From: Vibrio sinaloensis DSM 21326
GTDB lineage: Bacteria; Pseudomonadota; Gammaproteobacteria; Enterobacterales; Vibrionaceae
Direction of reading: 5' to 3'
Length of the DNA stretch: 64,000 nucleotides
Assembly (NCBI RefSeq): GCF_000189275.1
Contig: NZ_AEVT01000058.1
Coordinates: 124,001 to 188,000, forward strand
Below, one piece after another: positions 50,604 through 59,987 of the stretch (position 1 is its first letter; each line of letters starts with the position of its first letter). Under the pieces are notes generated by a model. It was not told the DNA's origin. It saw nothing but the letters and a program-made list of their open reading frames with translations, and ran no database searches. Both the position numbers and the translations under genes were made by a program.

Positions 50604-51544
50604 TGCGCTGTCTCCCGTTGTTGCCTTGGATCCAATTGATAAGTCACCAGATCGATAAAGGTATTGATCGCAACGAAGAGTAATCCCATCACCAGCGCAG
50701 TCCCTTGGATCATCGGGATGTCACGCGCGAAAATGGCATGGGCGAGAGCATGACCAATGCCCGGCCAAGAGAACAGAGATTCGATCATAATAATGCCTTC
50801 CATCAAGCCTATGGTCTGGATGGCAAGAAACGTAACAATGGGAATAGCAATATGGCGCTGAGCGTGATGTTGAAACGCCTGTTCAAAGCTTAATCCCTTC
50901 AAACGCGCAAATTTAAAGTAAGGTGCATTAATCGCCGTTCTTGTCGCATTGCGAATGAGCCGATTCGACATGGCGGCAAGCGACAATGCTAGCGTTAAAC
51001 CTGGTAGAAATAGGTGGGCCACGGTGCCAAACCCTGCAACTGGGAATAGGCCGAGATGTAAGGCGAAAATGATGGTCATCACCAAGCCAATCACAAATAC
51101 CGGTTGAGCTCGAATAAACACTGATGTGATTAGGCTCCATTTGTCCGCTGCGGAGTGAGCGTGCTTGCCGCAATAAACACCAATGGGTATCGCAATCAAG
51201 GCAGACAACAGCAAAGCCACTAAGGCCAGCAGCAGAGAATGGCCCAGTTGATGTTGAATCTCTTCTATCACAGGTGCGCCACTGATCAGTGAGCGGCCGA
51301 GATCAAACTGAAGCAAGTCCCATAACCACTGTAAATAGAGCTCGAACCCCGGGCGTTCTAGCCCGAGTTCCGCACTCACCGCTCTCGCGGCCTCTGCATC
51401 AACATAGTCGTAGCCGTAACGCCCAGCAGCAATGCGAAACGCAAAGTCGCCGGGCAACAAACGCATCAAAATAAACGTCAGTGTGCCTATACTCCAAGCC
51501 ACCAATGTGGCCTGAAGTAATCGTCTGAGTAAGATGTTAATCAT
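50600..51544 (-). CDS. ABC transporter permease, DppB/NikB type
   Basis: A 314-residue permease with six predicted helices and the usual N-terminus LLRRLLQATLVAWSIGTLTFILMRLLPGD. The EAA loop region (NAPYFKFARLKGLSFEQAFQHHAQRHI) is intact. The ATG overlaps the binding-protein stop by 8 nt. Confidence 0.9.
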   Translation of the reverse strand: MINILLRRLLQATLVAWSIGTLTFILMRLLPGDFAFRIAAGRYGYDYVDAEAARAVSAELGLERPGFELYLQWLWDLLQFDLGRSLISGAPVIEEIQHQLGHSLLLALVALLLSALIAIPIGVYCGKHAHSAADKWSLITSVFIRAQPVFVIGLVMTIIFALHLGLFPVAGFGTVAHLFLPGLTLALSLAAMSNRLIRNATRTAINAPYFKFARLKGLSFEQAFQHHAQRHIAIPIVTFLAIQTIGLMEGIIMIESLFSWPGIGHALAHAIFARDIPMIQGTALVMGLLFVAINTFIDLVTYQLDPRQQRETAQ

Positions 51545-53072
51545 TCAGCGTCATCTCTGAAATACGGTAGTTAATCTCAAACGGGTCAAAGCTGAAGTTA
51601 CCGACCTTCTTATTCACCGCCACCAGCTGGGTGTAGAAGGTAATTGGAATAAGTGGCATCTGTTCTGCGAGGATTTGCGACGCTTGCTGTGCTTGCTTCT
51701 GGTAGCTAGCGGCATCTTTGGTCGCACTTAGATCGGTAAGCAATTGACTGAACTCTTGCGATGACCAGTTGGTTGGCCCCCAGTCGCTGCCTTTGTGCTC
51801 TGCAAAATCTTTCATTAGCAGTGCCAACGGGTCAACAGTGGCACCAAAGTTACGCGCAACCAGGCCCAACTCTATGGTGCCATCTTGGTGCTTAGCCGGG
51901 ATCGCGCTTGAATTATCGATACTGATATCAACTTGAATACCGACCTCTTTCAGCTGTGCTTGGATTGCAGTGGCAACGACAGGCAGTTCTGGGCGGTCAG
52001 AATAGGTCGTTAGGTTAACAACAAACGCTTCACCACCACGCTCAAGCATACCTTGCTCATTGGCTTGCCAACCTTGCGACGTCAACAGCGCTTTTGCTTT
52101 CGCAAGATCACGTGAACTTTGAGCATAGTTTTCGATGTGCCATGCTCCCAATGAAGGGGCAAACAGTTGGTAGGCTTCTGAACCTGGCATACGAATGATT
52201 TGTTGAGAGATACCTGAACGATCCAAGGCTAAGCTCAAGGCTTGACGCGTTTGGTAAGAGTTTAAGTAAGGGTGTTCGTTGTTCAGCTTCAATAGAATGG
52301 TACGTGGAATAGATTCACGTACCACCTCAACACTCTCGGTTTGTTGCAGCGGCGCTACACTTGCTGGATCAAGGGTGTAAACAATATCGGCCTGCCCTGT
52401 TTGCGCCAATAACGCGCGGCTTTCAGCACGGTGACCAGCTAGATACTGCACTTTTTCGATATTGGCTTTTTCGCCCCAGTAATTGTCATAACGCGTTACG
52501 TGGATCTTATGCGGTGGCACAAGTTCTTCGATTTGATACGGTCCAGTTCCCGCAAGAGAAGTCGCCACACCTTGGTTGTTGTAGCTGCTTGGAGAGGCAA
52601 TCGCAACGGTATAGTGAGCGAGCACCGTTAGCATAGGGTTATAAGGTTTAGTGAGCTGAATGGTGAGTTGCGCGCCATCGGCTTTGATCTCAGCAATAGG
52701 CACGCGTTTGATCACACCGGGTTTCGCCCTGGCATTCTCTAATGCCAACTTTACAGCGGCCGCATCCAGTATCGCACCATCGTGAAATGTCACACCTTGG
52801 CGTAAGTCAAATGTCCAAGTGAGGTCATCGGGACTTACTGACCATGCTATCGCCAGCTGTGGCTCAACTTGACCTTTTTTATTGATGGCCACTAAAGACT
52901 CGACCACTTGCATGCGGGTAAACATGTAGCCATCTTTGGACAGATCTTGACTGGAAAACTCAAAAGGACCCGAAATCTTGAGGGCGGGTTTTTCCTCTGA
53001 TTGACCGAATTGACTGAAGCCAACAGCCGCTACGGCCGCAACCGCCGCCAAAGCAATAATCCTACTTTTCAT
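51537..53072 (-). CDS. NikA/CntA-type extracytoplasmic solute-binding protein
   Basis: A 511-residue periplasmic binding protein (SBP_bac_5). The signal peptide is at about 1-24 (Ala-rich). It has the family start GPFEFSSQDLSKDGYMFTRMQVVESLV, the WTFDLRQGVTFHDG motif, TGPYQIEE and the SSAIPAKHQDGTIELG segment close to NikA and CntA. The substrate could be nickel, a metal-metallophore complex or a peptide. AAGGA lies 11 nt before ATG 53072. The Fur box upstream favours a metal or siderophore complex. Confidence 0.85.
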   Translation of the reverse strand: MKSRIIALAAVAAVAAVGFSQFGQSEEKPALKISGPFEFSSQDLSKDGYMFTRMQVVESLVAINKKGQVEPQLAIAWSVSPDDLTWTFDLRQGVTFHDGAILDAAAVKLALENARAKPGVIKRVPIAEIKADGAQLTIQLTKPYNPMLTVLAHYTVAIASPSSYNNQGVATSLAGTGPYQIEELVPPHKIHVTRYDNYWGEKANIEKVQYLAGHRAESRALLAQTGQADIVYTLDPASVAPLQQTESVEVVRESIPRTILLKLNNEHPYLNSYQTRQALSLALDRSGISQQIIRMPGSEAYQLFAPSLGAWHIENYAQSSRDLAKAKALLTSQGWQANEQGMLERGGEAFVVNLTTYSDRPELPVVATAIQAQLKEVGIQVDISIDNSSAIPAKHQDGTIELGLVARNFGATVDPLALLMKDFAEHKGSDWGPTNWSSQEFSQLLTDLSATKDAASYQKQAQQASQILAEQMPLIPITFYTQLVAVNKKVGNFSFDPFEINYRISEMTLND

Positions 53073-53138
53073 TAAATACATATCCTTGATGAATGAAAGC
53101 CTGAGTATGTTATAACATAACAACACTTTCAATATATA

Positions 53139-53153
53139 TGAGAATGAATATCA
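53139..53153 (-). promoter_or_regulatory. Fur box of the ABC importer operon
   Basis: TGAGAAT-G-AATATCA matches the 7-1-7 Fur consensus at 12 of 14 positions. It lies 67 nt before the binding-protein ATG and shares its left half (TGAGAAT) with the FmdE-like Fur box. Confidence 0.72.
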
Positions 53154-53288
53154 ATTAAAAATCCAGTGAATCAAAACTTAGACGGTGAAATTTCGCTGCT
53201 AAACCTCTAACTTCTAGAGCAATCTATCCTGCTCTATGAATCGGTCTCTGGTAGAGTAAATGAAATGGATTGAGTAGCGCAGCTTCCT

Positions 53289-54242
53289 ATGGACTTTTAT
53301 CACCAATTGCAATTTTCGCTTTCTATAACCGGGCCAATCTGCCTGATGTTAGTGCTCGGCATTGCTTTCAAGCGCATCGGCCTCATCAACGAGAACTTTA
53401 TTGAAATTGCCTCCAAGCTGGTTTTTAAAGTAACACTGCCTACTATGCTGTTTTTGAGCATTGTCGTGTCCGAACACGACATCTACGCTGCCAGCCACTT
53501 TATTGTTTTTGGTGTCATCGCGAGTGTGGTGTTTTTTATTTTTACCACCTATTCGATTCGAGCGTTCTTTCCACATAGCGCCGATCAAGGGGTCATTATT
53601 CAAGGAGGCTTTCGAGCCAATACTGGCATCATCGGTATCGCTTATGTCGCAAACGCGTATGGCGAACAAGGAGTGGCACTCGGGGCTATTTATGTCGCGG
53701 CGACTACCCTTGTTTACAATATTTTGGCAGTAATATGCCTAACCCCAAGACATAGTGAATCTGGCGAGACCGTTGGCAAGATGATGGCGTCGACGCTGAC
53801 TAAAAACCCTCTAATCATCTCCATTTTACTGGGTATGTTGGTTTACCTACTTGCCATTCCTATTCCCGAAATCGCCATTGATGCAGGCAACTACTTAGCC
53901 AAAATGACCTTGCCACTGGCGCTGCTGTGTACAGGTGGGTCGCTCAACCTAGGTTCGATGAAAAAAGAACAAGCTCCAGCTTGGGTTGCCAGCAGCTATA
54001 AACTGCTCCTCGCCCCAGTGTTGATCACTGCTGCTGCATATTGGCTAGGGTTTCGTGGTATGGAACTGGGAATTCTGTTCTTTATGAATGCCGCACCTGT
54101 CGCGTCTGCAAGCTACATTATGGCGCGGGCAATGAATGGTAATGCAGTATTAGCGGCCAATATCATCGCGTTAACGACCACACTATCAACCATCACCTGT
54201 ACAGCCGGTTTGCTTGTGCTAAGTCTGCTAGCCCTGGTTTGA
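53289..54242 (+). CDS. AEC-family transporter
   Basis: A 317-residue inner-membrane protein with about ten helices and the auxin-efflux-carrier/malonate transporter fold. Family hints are GIAFKRIGLINENFIEIASKLVFKVTLPTMLF, the QGGFRANTGIIGIAY region and NAAPVASASYIMARAM. Substrates of this family are organic acids or amino acids; none can be named here. It is divergent from the ABC operon across 136-216 nt. A terminator follows. Confidence 0.85.
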   Translation: MDFYHQLQFSLSITGPICLMLVLGIAFKRIGLINENFIEIASKLVFKVTLPTMLFLSIVVSEHDIYAASHFIVFGVIASVVFFIFTTYSIRAFFPHSADQGVIIQGGFRANTGIIGIAYVANAYGEQGVALGAIYVAATTLVYNILAVICLTPRHSESGETVGKMMASTLTKNPLIISILLGMLVYLLAIPIPEIAIDAGNYLAKMTLPLALLCTGGSLNLGSMKKEQAPAWVASSYKLLLAPVLITAAAYWLGFRGMELGILFFMNAAPVASASYIMARAMNGNAVLAANIIALTTTLSTITCTAGLLVLSLLALV

Positions 54243-54258
54243 TGAGCGTTAACCAAAA

Positions 54259-54280
54259 AGCGAAGCCGGTTGGCTTCGCT
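54259..54280. terminator. Convergent terminator
   Basis: AGCGAAGCC pairs perfectly with GGCTTCGCT around loop GGTT; the T-runs are weak on both sides. Confidence 0.65.
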
Positions 54281-54303
54281 CGATAGCCTCTATTTTCAAG
54301 GGG

Positions 54304-54963
54304 TTAACTCAACGCTATTTGGCTGGCGTCTGCGACCATGATAGCCCCCTGCCCAGTCAGTTCAGCCGCAACTTGCTCGGCATTATCCGGAAAAACAGCG
54401 CGAGTAGAAGCAAGGTTTAGGATCACTTTGAACCCAGCTTGTAACAGTTGCTCAACGGACTTTTTGACACAAAAGTCTAACGCTAAGCCACCGACAATGA
54501 CGGTATCAATCCCTTTTGAACGTAAAAACTCTATTCCGCCAGTGGATAAACTATCCGCCTGATCGTGATAAAAGGCGCCGTAAGGGTGAGCGTCTGGATC
54601 AATGCCCTTATTCATTTGGAAATCATACTCGCGGATCGCCGGTAAACCGGGCAGTAGCTCCACCCCAGCCGTGCCAACCACACAATGTGGGTTCCACTTA
54701 ATGTCCACTTCTGGCAAACCCACCGGTTGCAACATCTGCTCTGGCGTTTCAGCTTCCCAGGCAGCCCCCGGTGGATGCATATCGCGTGAAACAAGCTTGA
54801 TACTCGCTTTGCTGTGATTGGCAATCAGCTCATCAACAATGTCCAATGCCCCAGCCACTGGCAGCTCATTCGGGCACAGCTCACTGAAGCCTTTCTGCGG
54901 ATCCACATCAACCGCAGCGGTCTTAGATCGTTCAATTCGTACGCTTTGCATTGGTTTACTCAC
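54304..54963 (-). CDS. Isochorismatase-family nicotinamidase
   Basis: A 219-residue PncA-like cysteine hydrolase that turns nicotinamide into nicotinate. The triad Asp-Lys-Cys is visible (AVDVDPQKGFSE, NKGIDPDAHPYGAF and ALDFCVKKS). The metal site is in SRDMHPPGAAW. The start is GTG 54963; ATG 54951 is an alternative. It follows nrtR by 10 nt, and pncB lies divergent, so together they form an NAD-salvage locus. Confidence 0.85.
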   Translation of the reverse strand: MSKPMQSVRIERSKTAAVDVDPQKGFSELCPNELPVAGALDIVDELIANHSKASIKLVSRDMHPPGAAWEAETPEQMLQPVGLPEVDIKWNPHCVVGTAGVELLPGLPAIREYDFQMNKGIDPDAHPYGAFYHDQADSLSTGGIEFLRSKGIDTVIVGGLALDFCVKKSVEQLLQAGFKVILNLASTRAVFPDNAEQVAAELTGQGAIMVADASQIALS

Positions 54964-54973
54964 TCCATCTCAA

Positions 54974-55687
54974 TTAGCGCAGGCAAGTTTGGAAGTACGT
55001 TACGCTTTTTTCACCCAAGCTGTACACCTGAGCTGGCTTGCCACCTTTACCTTTGTTGGTTGAAGCCATCTTATTCGCACTGACGATCACGCCGGTATCG
55101 ATCAAGCGACGCTTCACCGTCATGCGGTTTACCTCAACACCGAATTCGGCATAAGCGGCGATGATGTCAGAGACAAGGAACTCTTTATCAAGCGCAAACA
55201 AAGCCACCGAGGTGTACTCGACCGCCGCACGCAATTTGCGCCACGCCAGTTTAATCAAATCAGCATGGTCGAACGCCAGTTCAATCTCATCATTAAGGAT
55301 CTGGGTGAGAGAAAACCACCTTAGTTGCTCTTGGCACAATCCACAGTTCTCTATTTGTTCAACATTGGCGTTGTTGAGCAGGGCGTAATGGGCAATTGTC
55401 ACACTCCACCCTTCCGGATCCCGCTTGGGGTTACCATCAACCATGGGCTCACTAATGTAGTGCGGGTAAGTGTGAATTTTTTGCCGACAAATTCGACGCC
55501 TTGCCGCATCAAAATCTTGGTCAGCCGCTTGACCGCCGTTGGCCGTTAAATCCTGCTCAAACACAAACCCACCCGGGATAGACCACATACCGTGTTGAGG
55601 TCTATCTGGGTTGTTGCGCTTAATTAACAGCGTCTCTAGCCCTTGGCTACCCAGCCTTAGACATATCATGTCAATCGTGACAATCAT
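54974..55687 (-). CDS. nrtR: NrtR-type NAD-salvage repressor (Nudix-like)
   Basis: A 237-residue regulator: an N-terminal Nudix domain (about 1-145) and a C-terminal winged-helix domain (about 155-237, with EVNRMTVKRRLIDTGVIV). The Nudix box is degenerate: after SIPGGFVFEQDL the REUXEE segment is replaced by DFDAARRRICRQK, so it is a sensor, not a hydrolase. The NrtR family senses ADP-ribose and represses NAD-salvage genes. AGGAAA precedes the ATG. It is divergent from pncB across 263 nt. Confidence 0.85.
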   Translation of the reverse strand: MIVTIDMICLRLGSQGLETLLIKRNNPDRPQHGMWSIPGGFVFEQDLTANGGQAADQDFDAARRRICRQKIHTYPHYISEPMVDGNPKRDPEGWSVTIAHYALLNNANVEQIENCGLCQEQLRWFSLTQILNDEIELAFDHADLIKLAWRKLRAAVEYTSVALFALDKEFLVSDIIAAYAEFGVEVNRMTVKRRLIDTGVIVSANKMASTNKGKGGKPAQVYSLGEKSVTYFQTCLR

Positions 55688-55831
55688 TTGCGTTTCCTAA
55701 ATCCTTGTCTGCTGGCTACATTATCACTATCGAAGGCAATATCAACCAGAAAGTAACCATTTGTGATTAACCCTGTTATTTTATGTCTCAGCTGGAAATC
55801 AAAGAAAATATAAGCTGGTATTTTTATTGTC

Positions 55832-55904
55832 AGTTAATTCTGTCCATTTACTAGGGTTAAATTTAAGTTAATAACAAAATTTGACAAACTAAAGTTGGTT
55901 AATT
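55832..55904. promoter_or_regulatory. Repeated (A/G)GTTAAT elements between nrtR and pncB
   Basis: AGTTAATT (55832-55839), AGTTAAT (55866-55872) and GGTTAATT (55897-55904) occur in the same direction at spacings of 34 and 31 bp, close to three helical turns each. The region also contains the palindrome TTAAATTTAA. They could be NrtR operator elements. Confidence 0.35.
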
Positions 55905-55950
55905 ACAGTTCGACCAAGTAACTCAGCTAAATCATAGACAGGATGGCGCA

Positions 55951-57204
55951 ATGACCACCTCGCTTTTCAACCAAAACATCATTCAAAGTGCACTCGATCT
56001 GGATGTGTATAAAATCAATATGATGTATGCGGCGCGCAAGCTGTATCCGGTGACACAGGTCCGATACGAGCTGATCGTTCGCTCTGATGAAGATCTGTCT
56101 AGCCTCAAACCAGCGGTTGAGAACGAAATTCTGCGCTTAGCGGACATTCAATTTAGCGAGCAAGAATGTCAATACCTTTCGCAGCAAGCCCCTTATCTTG
56201 ATAAAGAGTTCATCGAGTATTTAGCCGAGTTTCGCTTTCGACCACACTCTCAAGTCAAGGTTGATACCGTTACAGTCAAAGGCAGCCAACAGCTGAAAGT
56301 CTCTATTGATGGTATTTGGCACGAGACGATTCTTTACGAAACCATAGTGATGAGCATTATTTCTGAGATACGAAATCGCCAGCGTTGGTCAGATATTCCT
56401 TACTCTCAGTTCAGAAGCACTTTAGAAGAAAAGCTCTCTTGGTTGCGAGCAGAGTTGAAGCGCCGTGAAATCACTAACTTCCAATTCTCTGAGATGGGTA
56501 GCCGACGTCGCTTTAGCGCTCAAGTTCAGCATGATGTTGTCGATTACCTGAGCCAGCACGCTGCGGATCTCATGTCTGGTACCAGTAATTACCATCTCGC
56601 CAAACAGTTTGGCCTGACACCGATTGGCACCGTTGCTCATGAATGGTTTATGGCGCATCAACAACTGGTGGATGCCGCCGACTCACAAAGGGTCGCACTT
56701 GATTGCTGGCATACATCGTTCAACGGCAAACTAGGTATCGCCTTAACTGATACGATAGGCATCGACGCTTTCATTAATGACTTCAGCTTAGAGCGAGCGA
56801 ATGCCTATGCCGGTGTTCGCCATGACTCCGGCAGTCCTTTTGACTGGGGAGACAAGATGATTGCTCACTACGAATCTTTGGGGATCGATCCAAAGTCAAA
56901 AATACTGATCTTCACTGATGGCCTTAACTTTGAACGCGCACTAGAGATTTGTGACTACTTTAAAGGACGGGCGAATGTCAGTTTTGGCATCGGCACTTTC
57001 TTAGCGAATGATATGGGTAGCTGGCGCAGCGAAGGCATCACTTACCAACCACTTTCTATGGTGGTGAAGCTGGCTGAATGTAATGGTAAAGCGGTCGCAA
57101 AAATCAGTGACGAGCCGGAAAAAGCCATGTGTGAAGATGAAGAATTCCTAAGCCAGCTTAAACACTCCTTTGGCCTGATTTCAACTTTCGATAAAGCAAG
57201 CTAA
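55951..57204 (+). CDS. pncB: Nicotinate phosphoribosyltransferase
   Basis: A 417-residue enzyme that makes nicotinate mononucleotide from nicotinate and PRPP with ATP, the committed step of nicotinate salvage. Motifs are LDVYKINMMYAA at the N-terminus, EMGSRRRFSAQVQ, PIGTVAHEWFMAHQ (with the phosphorylated His) and VRHDSGSPFDWGDK. AGGAT precedes the ATG. It is controlled, by context, by NrtR. A bidirectional terminator follows. Confidence 0.95.
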   Translation: MTTSLFNQNIIQSALDLDVYKINMMYAARKLYPVTQVRYELIVRSDEDLSSLKPAVENEILRLADIQFSEQECQYLSQQAPYLDKEFIEYLAEFRFRPHSQVKVDTVTVKGSQQLKVSIDGIWHETILYETIVMSIISEIRNRQRWSDIPYSQFRSTLEEKLSWLRAELKRREITNFQFSEMGSRRRFSAQVQHDVVDYLSQHAADLMSGTSNYHLAKQFGLTPIGTVAHEWFMAHQQLVDAADSQRVALDCWHTSFNGKLGIALTDTIGIDAFINDFSLERANAYAGVRHDSGSPFDWGDKMIAHYESLGIDPKSKILIFTDGLNFERALEICDYFKGRANVSFGIGTFLANDMGSWRSEGITYQPLSMVVKLAECNGKAVAKISDEPEKAMCEDEEFLSQLKHSFGLISTFDKAS

Positions 57205-57221
57205 TTCATTAAGCAGAATAA

Positions 57222-57246
57222 AAAACGGAGCCCGCGGCTCCGTTTT
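57222..57246. terminator. Bidirectional terminator
   Basis: A perfect 11-bp stem AAAACGGAGCC/GGCTCCGTTTT with a 3-nt loop lies between pncB and the convergent dipeptidase gene. Confidence 0.92.
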
Positions 57247-57254
57247 CAATTGAT

Positions 57255-58727
57255 TTATAAGCTCATGATTTTCTTGAACTCTTCCTCAGAGTATTTCTTC
57301 TCAGTACTCTTGGTTAAATCTGTAAGCATTTTATAGCGAATCTCGGTCGCCATATTCAAGGTGCGTTTTAACTGCCCGTAGGAGTAATCCGCCGCCATAT
57401 CGAGCGCCGCTTGTTTGTCCTGCTTGTACATGTCACTCAAAGTGGCATCGAGATGTTCGACTTGCTTATACAAGCGAGTTTCTTCTTTGTCCCACGTCTC
57501 TTTAAGCAGCGGGAGGTATTTATCAGGATTGGCTGAAGCGAGCGCGGTCAAACTTCTAAACTGCCAATACGCAGAGTCATCACTGTAAGTATCATCCCCC
57601 ACTTGATACGCCTTAGGGTAATCTTGCAGCGTCGAATACAAGGGAACGAGAACCGATTCCGGTAACACACCAAAACTTTGCCAAATCACGCCTTGAAGCT
57701 CTTTCGGCATGTCGGCACGCAGTTGAATAATATGCGACTCTAACTGGCGTTCGACACGAATAGGTCTCTTAGCCTTGCCTTCAAGCGCAGTGCCATCGTA
57801 AGTTGCACTCAGCACTTCGGCAACATCGTCCACGCTGATCTTGTCATCGGGCTGCATAAACAATGGATATTGGGCGCGACGGTTCTGTTGATGCTTGGAA
57901 GGCGTCAGTATTTTTTGTCCTAGCCATTCGCGATCAATATTGTATTCATCACCGATAACACCAAACGCTTTAGCGAAGTTAAACGACTTGGTGTCGACCT
58001 TATCCAGCAGTTTGTGCTGCTTAACAAACTCGGTTAATCCTTGTGAGTGCATCACGTCGTCACTGGCTAAATTGACACCATGAATGCGCAGCCCATTGGC
58101 GATCATCGCGTAGCTATCATCAGGTACCTTAACTGCAATCCAATGATGGCCCGATCCAATTTCAAATAACCAAGCTTCATTTACATCAGCAATGTAGAGG
58201 CTGTTCCCCTCCCCTGCACCGTAGGTTTCAATATATTGGCCAAGGAGCTCAACGCCTTGTTTGGCACTTTTTGCCTGCGGCAAGATCAAAGTTGGAATAA
58301 TCGCTTCAATAACACCCGGCTTAACCAAAGGGTCCGCTTTAGCCGCTTTATCGTTCACTTCTGCACTTGTCGTCGCAGAGACCGCGACGTTGTATTCATT
58401 AATACCACGTTCTTCGTAGTATTTACCGTCGCTATCAACCGTTACCGCATCCCAATCAGGAATAGAAGAATAAGCCAAGAAATGCTCTGGCATAGGCACA
58501 ACGAGGCCATTCCCCAATGTCCAATCACCTGGTTGATTGTCTTGGGCAGAGCGATACTCAAGGTACTTGTTCCAATTATTGATGCCGAAGTCTTCGTTAC
58601 GAGCAATCATAATACTGCCGTCCGTCGATGCTCCTTTACCAACAATCAAACCCGTACAAGCGATTGCATTCCCGCTGATAGCCACTGCTATCGCGCTCGC
58701 GGCAAATGTCACAGACCATGTTTTCAT
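57255..58727 (-). CDS. C69-family dipeptidase
   Basis: A 490-residue secreted peptidase. After a signal region (about 1-23) the mature protein starts near ACTGLIVGKGASTDGS, where Cys is the N-terminal nucleophile of the Ntn-hydrolase fold, followed by IARNEDFG. Other family segments are GNSLYIADVNEAWLFEIGSGHHWIAVKVPDDSYAMIAN. It likely cleaves dipeptides in the periplasm. ATG 58727 is used with GGAGA upstream. The role of the helical C-terminus (about 400-490) is not clear. Confidence 0.88.
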   Translation of the reverse strand: MKTWSVTFAASAIAVAISGNAIACTGLIVGKGASTDGSIMIARNEDFGINNWNKYLEYRSAQDNQPGDWTLGNGLVVPMPEHFLAYSSIPDWDAVTVDSDGKYYEERGINEYNVAVSATTSAEVNDKAAKADPLVKPGVIEAIIPTLILPQAKSAKQGVELLGQYIETYGAGEGNSLYIADVNEAWLFEIGSGHHWIAVKVPDDSYAMIANGLRIHGVNLASDDVMHSQGLTEFVKQHKLLDKVDTKSFNFAKAFGVIGDEYNIDREWLGQKILTPSKHQQNRRAQYPLFMQPDDKISVDDVAEVLSATYDGTALEGKAKRPIRVERQLESHIIQLRADMPKELQGVIWQSFGVLPESVLVPLYSTLQDYPKAYQVGDDTYSDDSAYWQFRSLTALASANPDKYLPLLKETWDKEETRLYKQVEHLDATLSDMYKQDKQAALDMAADYSYGQLKRTLNMATEIRYKMLTDLTKSTEKKYSEEEFKKIMSL

Positions 58728-58920
58728 CTCTTCTATCTCCATCTTGGGATCAAATTAGGCGAATTCAGCTTTTTATCTGTGTTTGCAAAAGTATTATTGT
58801 TTGGAAAGCTGCTGCAGGCAGTCTAACGAGGTACGAGCGGGATTAATGATCATTGGATCACAGTTCCACGACAAGCCAACCATGAATAAATATCTGAAAA
58901 ATATGCAGTTTCTGAATATT

Positions 58921-59883
58921 CTAGCCCTTATTCCAATCGACTTGATCACATTGCCACGCAAACTCTCCGCACAGGCGTTTCAGTTGCTGCACGTCTGATT
59001 CCGTCTGTTCGACCAACCACTGGAGAATTTCATTCGCAATGGGGCTGCGATTTTTTTGATAACAGAAATACTGCCAATCACTGTGCTGTAACGCGATGTT
59101 CTCCGGACATTTGAGAAACTTTCTTTTGAGTTCAGGTAATACCAATAACAAGTCCGTTACCGTCACACCTTGACCGGATAGGCACGCACTCAACGCCAAA
59201 TCGAGGCTAAAAAATACGGTGTCTCGACCTTTCTTTTTGCCCTGTAAATTGGCATTCGCCAACCATAGTTTCCAATCTTGGTGATCTAAAGTGGCATGGA
59301 GATGGGGTAAATTGAGCACATCCTCAATCTGGATGTTTTGCTCAGACATCAATTCGGTATAAACCGGCGCCATGTACTCTGCACGTAAAAAAGTGATCCC
59401 CGGTTTACCAATATAACGCTCTCGCTGACGAGTGTTTAAAATCAGCAAGTCACTGTCTTCGTACTCTAAAGGCGGATCTTCCTCAATAGACGGAATAATT
59501 ACGATCTCGTGTTCAGGGTATTTTTCGTTCAACATCGCTACGTTAGGCATCAACACTCGAGTCGCATAACTGAGGGCACTTTTGATCACAATGCGCTTTT
59601 TGGCAGGCGCTTTCCACTGGCTGATCAATGAATCTAAGTTATGGAAGTTCTGGCGCAAAACTTCATACAAGTCTTTGCCCTGCTCAGTCAGTTCAATGGT
59701 TCGATGCTTACGGATCAGCAGCTCACAATTGAGCTCCTGTTCAAGCTGCTTTATCTGCCGACTCACGGCACTTTGCGTCACATTGAGCTCTTGTGCCGCA
59801 TTGGTGAAACTCATCAAGCGAGCGACGGCTTCAAACACTTTGAGGCTATTGTGCGAGTATGGTAGATGGGAATAAGGCCTCAT
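58921..59883 (-). CDS. LysR-family regulator (GcvA-like)
   Basis: A 320-residue LysR regulator with the N-terminal helix-turn-helix (LMSFTNAAQELNVTQSAVSRQIKQLEQELNCELLIRKHRTIELTEQG). The effector domain resembles GcvA-type proteins. It is divergent from the MATE transporter across 104 nt, the usual layout for a LysR regulator and its target. Confidence 0.88.
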   Translation of the reverse strand: MRPYSHLPYSHNSLKVFEAVARLMSFTNAAQELNVTQSAVSRQIKQLEQELNCELLIRKHRTIELTEQGKDLYEVLRQNFHNLDSLISQWKAPAKKRIVIKSALSYATRVLMPNVAMLNEKYPEHEIVIIPSIEEDPPLEYEDSDLLILNTRQRERYIGKPGITFLRAEYMAPVYTELMSEQNIQIEDVLNLPHLHATLDHQDWKLWLANANLQGKKKGRDTVFFSLDLALSACLSGQGVTVTDLLLVLPELKRKFLKCPENIALQHSDWQYFCYQKNRSPIANEILQWLVEQTESDVQQLKRLCGEFAWQCDQVDWNKG

Positions 59884-59987
59884 TATTTACTCTCATGATC
59901 TCAACTCATGCCAGAGTGGCATAAATGTCATTTGAACACCAGTCGGATAACCCGTACCTTTGTGTGATAAAGATCACGAGGCAACCA

